A stretch of 64,000 bases of DNA from Polaribacter atrinae (GTDB lineage: Bacteria; Bacteroidota; Bacteroidia; Flavobacteriales; Flavobacteriaceae), in the NCBI RefSeq assembly GCF_038023995.1, contig NZ_CP150660.1, positions 25,001 through 89,000 of the forward strand. Direction: 5' to 3'. Of the stretch, positions 63,301-64,000 are shown in pieces. Every line of letters begins with the position of its first letter. Within the stretch, counting starts at the first letter, position 1. The notes under the pieces are model-generated. The model had not been told where the DNA came from. It saw nothing but the letters and a program-made list of their open reading frames with translations, and ran no database searches. The position numbers and the translations under genes are program-made.

Positions 63301-64000
63301 ATGAGAAAATTATTCCTTTTTATACTGTTATTGGTAACAATTATAAGTTGTAAAGAAAATAAAAATACATCTTCTGTAAAAGACACTATGCATGAAGCTA
63401 AGATTCAAGCTTTACTACAAAAAATGTCTTTAGAAGCAAAAATTGGGCAAACCAATTTAAGAGGAATGCACAGCACAGAAAGTGAGCTTCCTGAAAAATT
63501 AATTGCATCTGTTAAAAAGGGAAGTGTAGGTGCTTTTTTAAACATCATGAATTTAGACTATGTAGATGAATTGCAAAGAATAGCGGTAGAAGAAAGTCCG
63601 AATGGAATTCCGTTAATTTTTGGTAGAGACGTAATACATGGTTTCAAAACTATTTTTCCAATTCCTTTGGGATTAGCTGCTACTTGGAATACACAAATAG
63701 TAGAAAAATCTTCTGAAATTGCTGCTTTTGAAGCAACGTCATTTGGCATACGATGGACGTTTGCACCCATGTTAGATATTGCAAGAGATAGCCGATGGGG
63801 GAGAATAGCAGAATCTCCAGGAGAAGATCCTTATTTAGCAAGTGTTTTAGGAGCTGCTTATATCAAAGGTTTTCAAGGAGATAATTTAACAGATCCTTAT
63901 AGAATGGCGGCTTCTGCAAAACACTATATTGCTTATGGAGCTGCCATTGGCGGTAGAGATTACAACACGGTTAATTTAAGTGAACCACTTTTAAGAAATG
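63301..64000 (+). CDS. Glycoside hydrolase family 3 lipoprotein, N-terminal part (runs off the window)
   Basis: An open frame from the ATG at 63301 runs to the window edge without a stop (233 complete codons). It starts with a lipoprotein signal (MRKLFLFILLLVTIISCKEN, cysteine about 17). The GH3 N-terminal domain follows: LLQKMSLEAKIGQTNLRG, LIFGRDVIHGFKTIFPIPLG, FAPMLDIARDSRWGRIAES and PGEDPYLASVLGAAYIKGF, then SAKHYIAYGAAIGGRDYNT. This is closest to the BglX-type periplasmic beta-glucosidases. It begins 8 bases behind the SMP-30 gene, so the two are co-transcribed. It may cover the loss of the broken GH3 gene upstream. The C-terminal half is outside the window. Confidence 0.9.
   Translation, partial: MRKLFLFILLLVTIISCKENKNTSSVKDTMHEAKIQALLQKMSLEAKIGQTNLRGMHSTESELPEKLIASVKKGSVGAFLNIMNLDYVDELQRIAVEESPNGIPLIFGRDVIHGFKTIFPIPLGLAATWNTQIVEKSSEIAAFEATSFGIRWTFAPMLDIARDSRWGRIAESPGEDPYLASVLGAAYIKGFQGDNLTDPYRMAASAKHYIAYGAAIGGRDYNTVNLSEPLLRN

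Noticed and set aside
1-64000. CRISPR arrays, restriction systems, phage genes, toxin-antitoxin pairs
   Set aside because: No regularly spaced repeats and no proteins of these kinds were seen in the whole window.

Overview
The window looks like a chromosomal segment of a marine member of the Flavobacteriaceae (Bacteroidetes), most like Polaribacter or a close relative. Base composition is AT-rich. Several large proteins are secreted through the type IX secretion system (T9SS). Start sites are preceded by the Bacteroidetes -7 promoter box TAnnTTTG rather than a strong Shine-Dalgarno. There is also a bacillithiol gene (bshC) and the end of a flavobacterial rRNA operon. The genus is an inference; no species marker is complete here.

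Layout. 1-480: 3' end of 23S rRNA, 5S rRNA and the operon terminator. 480-1440: gene-free AT-rich DNA. 1451-2789: a complete IS256-family element with a perfect 8-bp target duplication, inserted exactly behind the stop codon of an acyl-CoA synthetase gene. 2798-10524: acyl-CoA synthetase, pentapeptide-repeat protein, AraC-type regulator, DUF2807 adhesin-like protein, a tandem pair of related small membrane proteins and a ThrE-type amino-acid exporter. 10606-20029: purL, two tandem secreted endonuclease I proteins and an RsmB-like rRNA methyltransferase. 20250-29460: a cluster of related T9SS type-C surface proteins (one short, one of 1500 residues, one 5'-truncated) with two relics. 29646-44340: mostly housekeeping genes (recG, an MFS transporter, cysS, yidD, lgt, a Nudix hydrolase, plsC-like, rimO, a Dph6-like ATPase), with one large ten-repeat T9SS protein whose sorting domain is cut off by an in-frame TAG. 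44542-57483: M14 peptidase, bshC, rlmF, membrane proteins, an AsmA-like protein, a BON-LysM protein, lpd, argS and a YkgJ-type cysteine-cluster protein. 57654-64000: a DUF255 thioredoxin-like lipoprotein, then a sugar-utilisation cluster of GH3, SMP-30 lactonase and a second GH3 that runs off the end. The first GH3 gene carries an in-frame TAA.

The main theme beyond housekeeping is secreted and surface protein evolution. Four genes or relics share one C-terminal T9SS type-C module. Two paralogues carry a carbohydrate-binding-like domain nested inside that module. At least three coding sequences here are visibly broken: a nonsense codon before a sorting domain, a nonsense codon in GH3, and a 5' truncation joined head-on to an inverted relic. 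Several dispersed intergenic repeat families and many hairpin terminators fill the gaps. I found no CRISPR array, phage, tRNA gene or defence island. I see no clearly new multi-gene system; the best candidates for something undescribed are the type-C surface protein cluster and the tandem membrane pair next to thrE.
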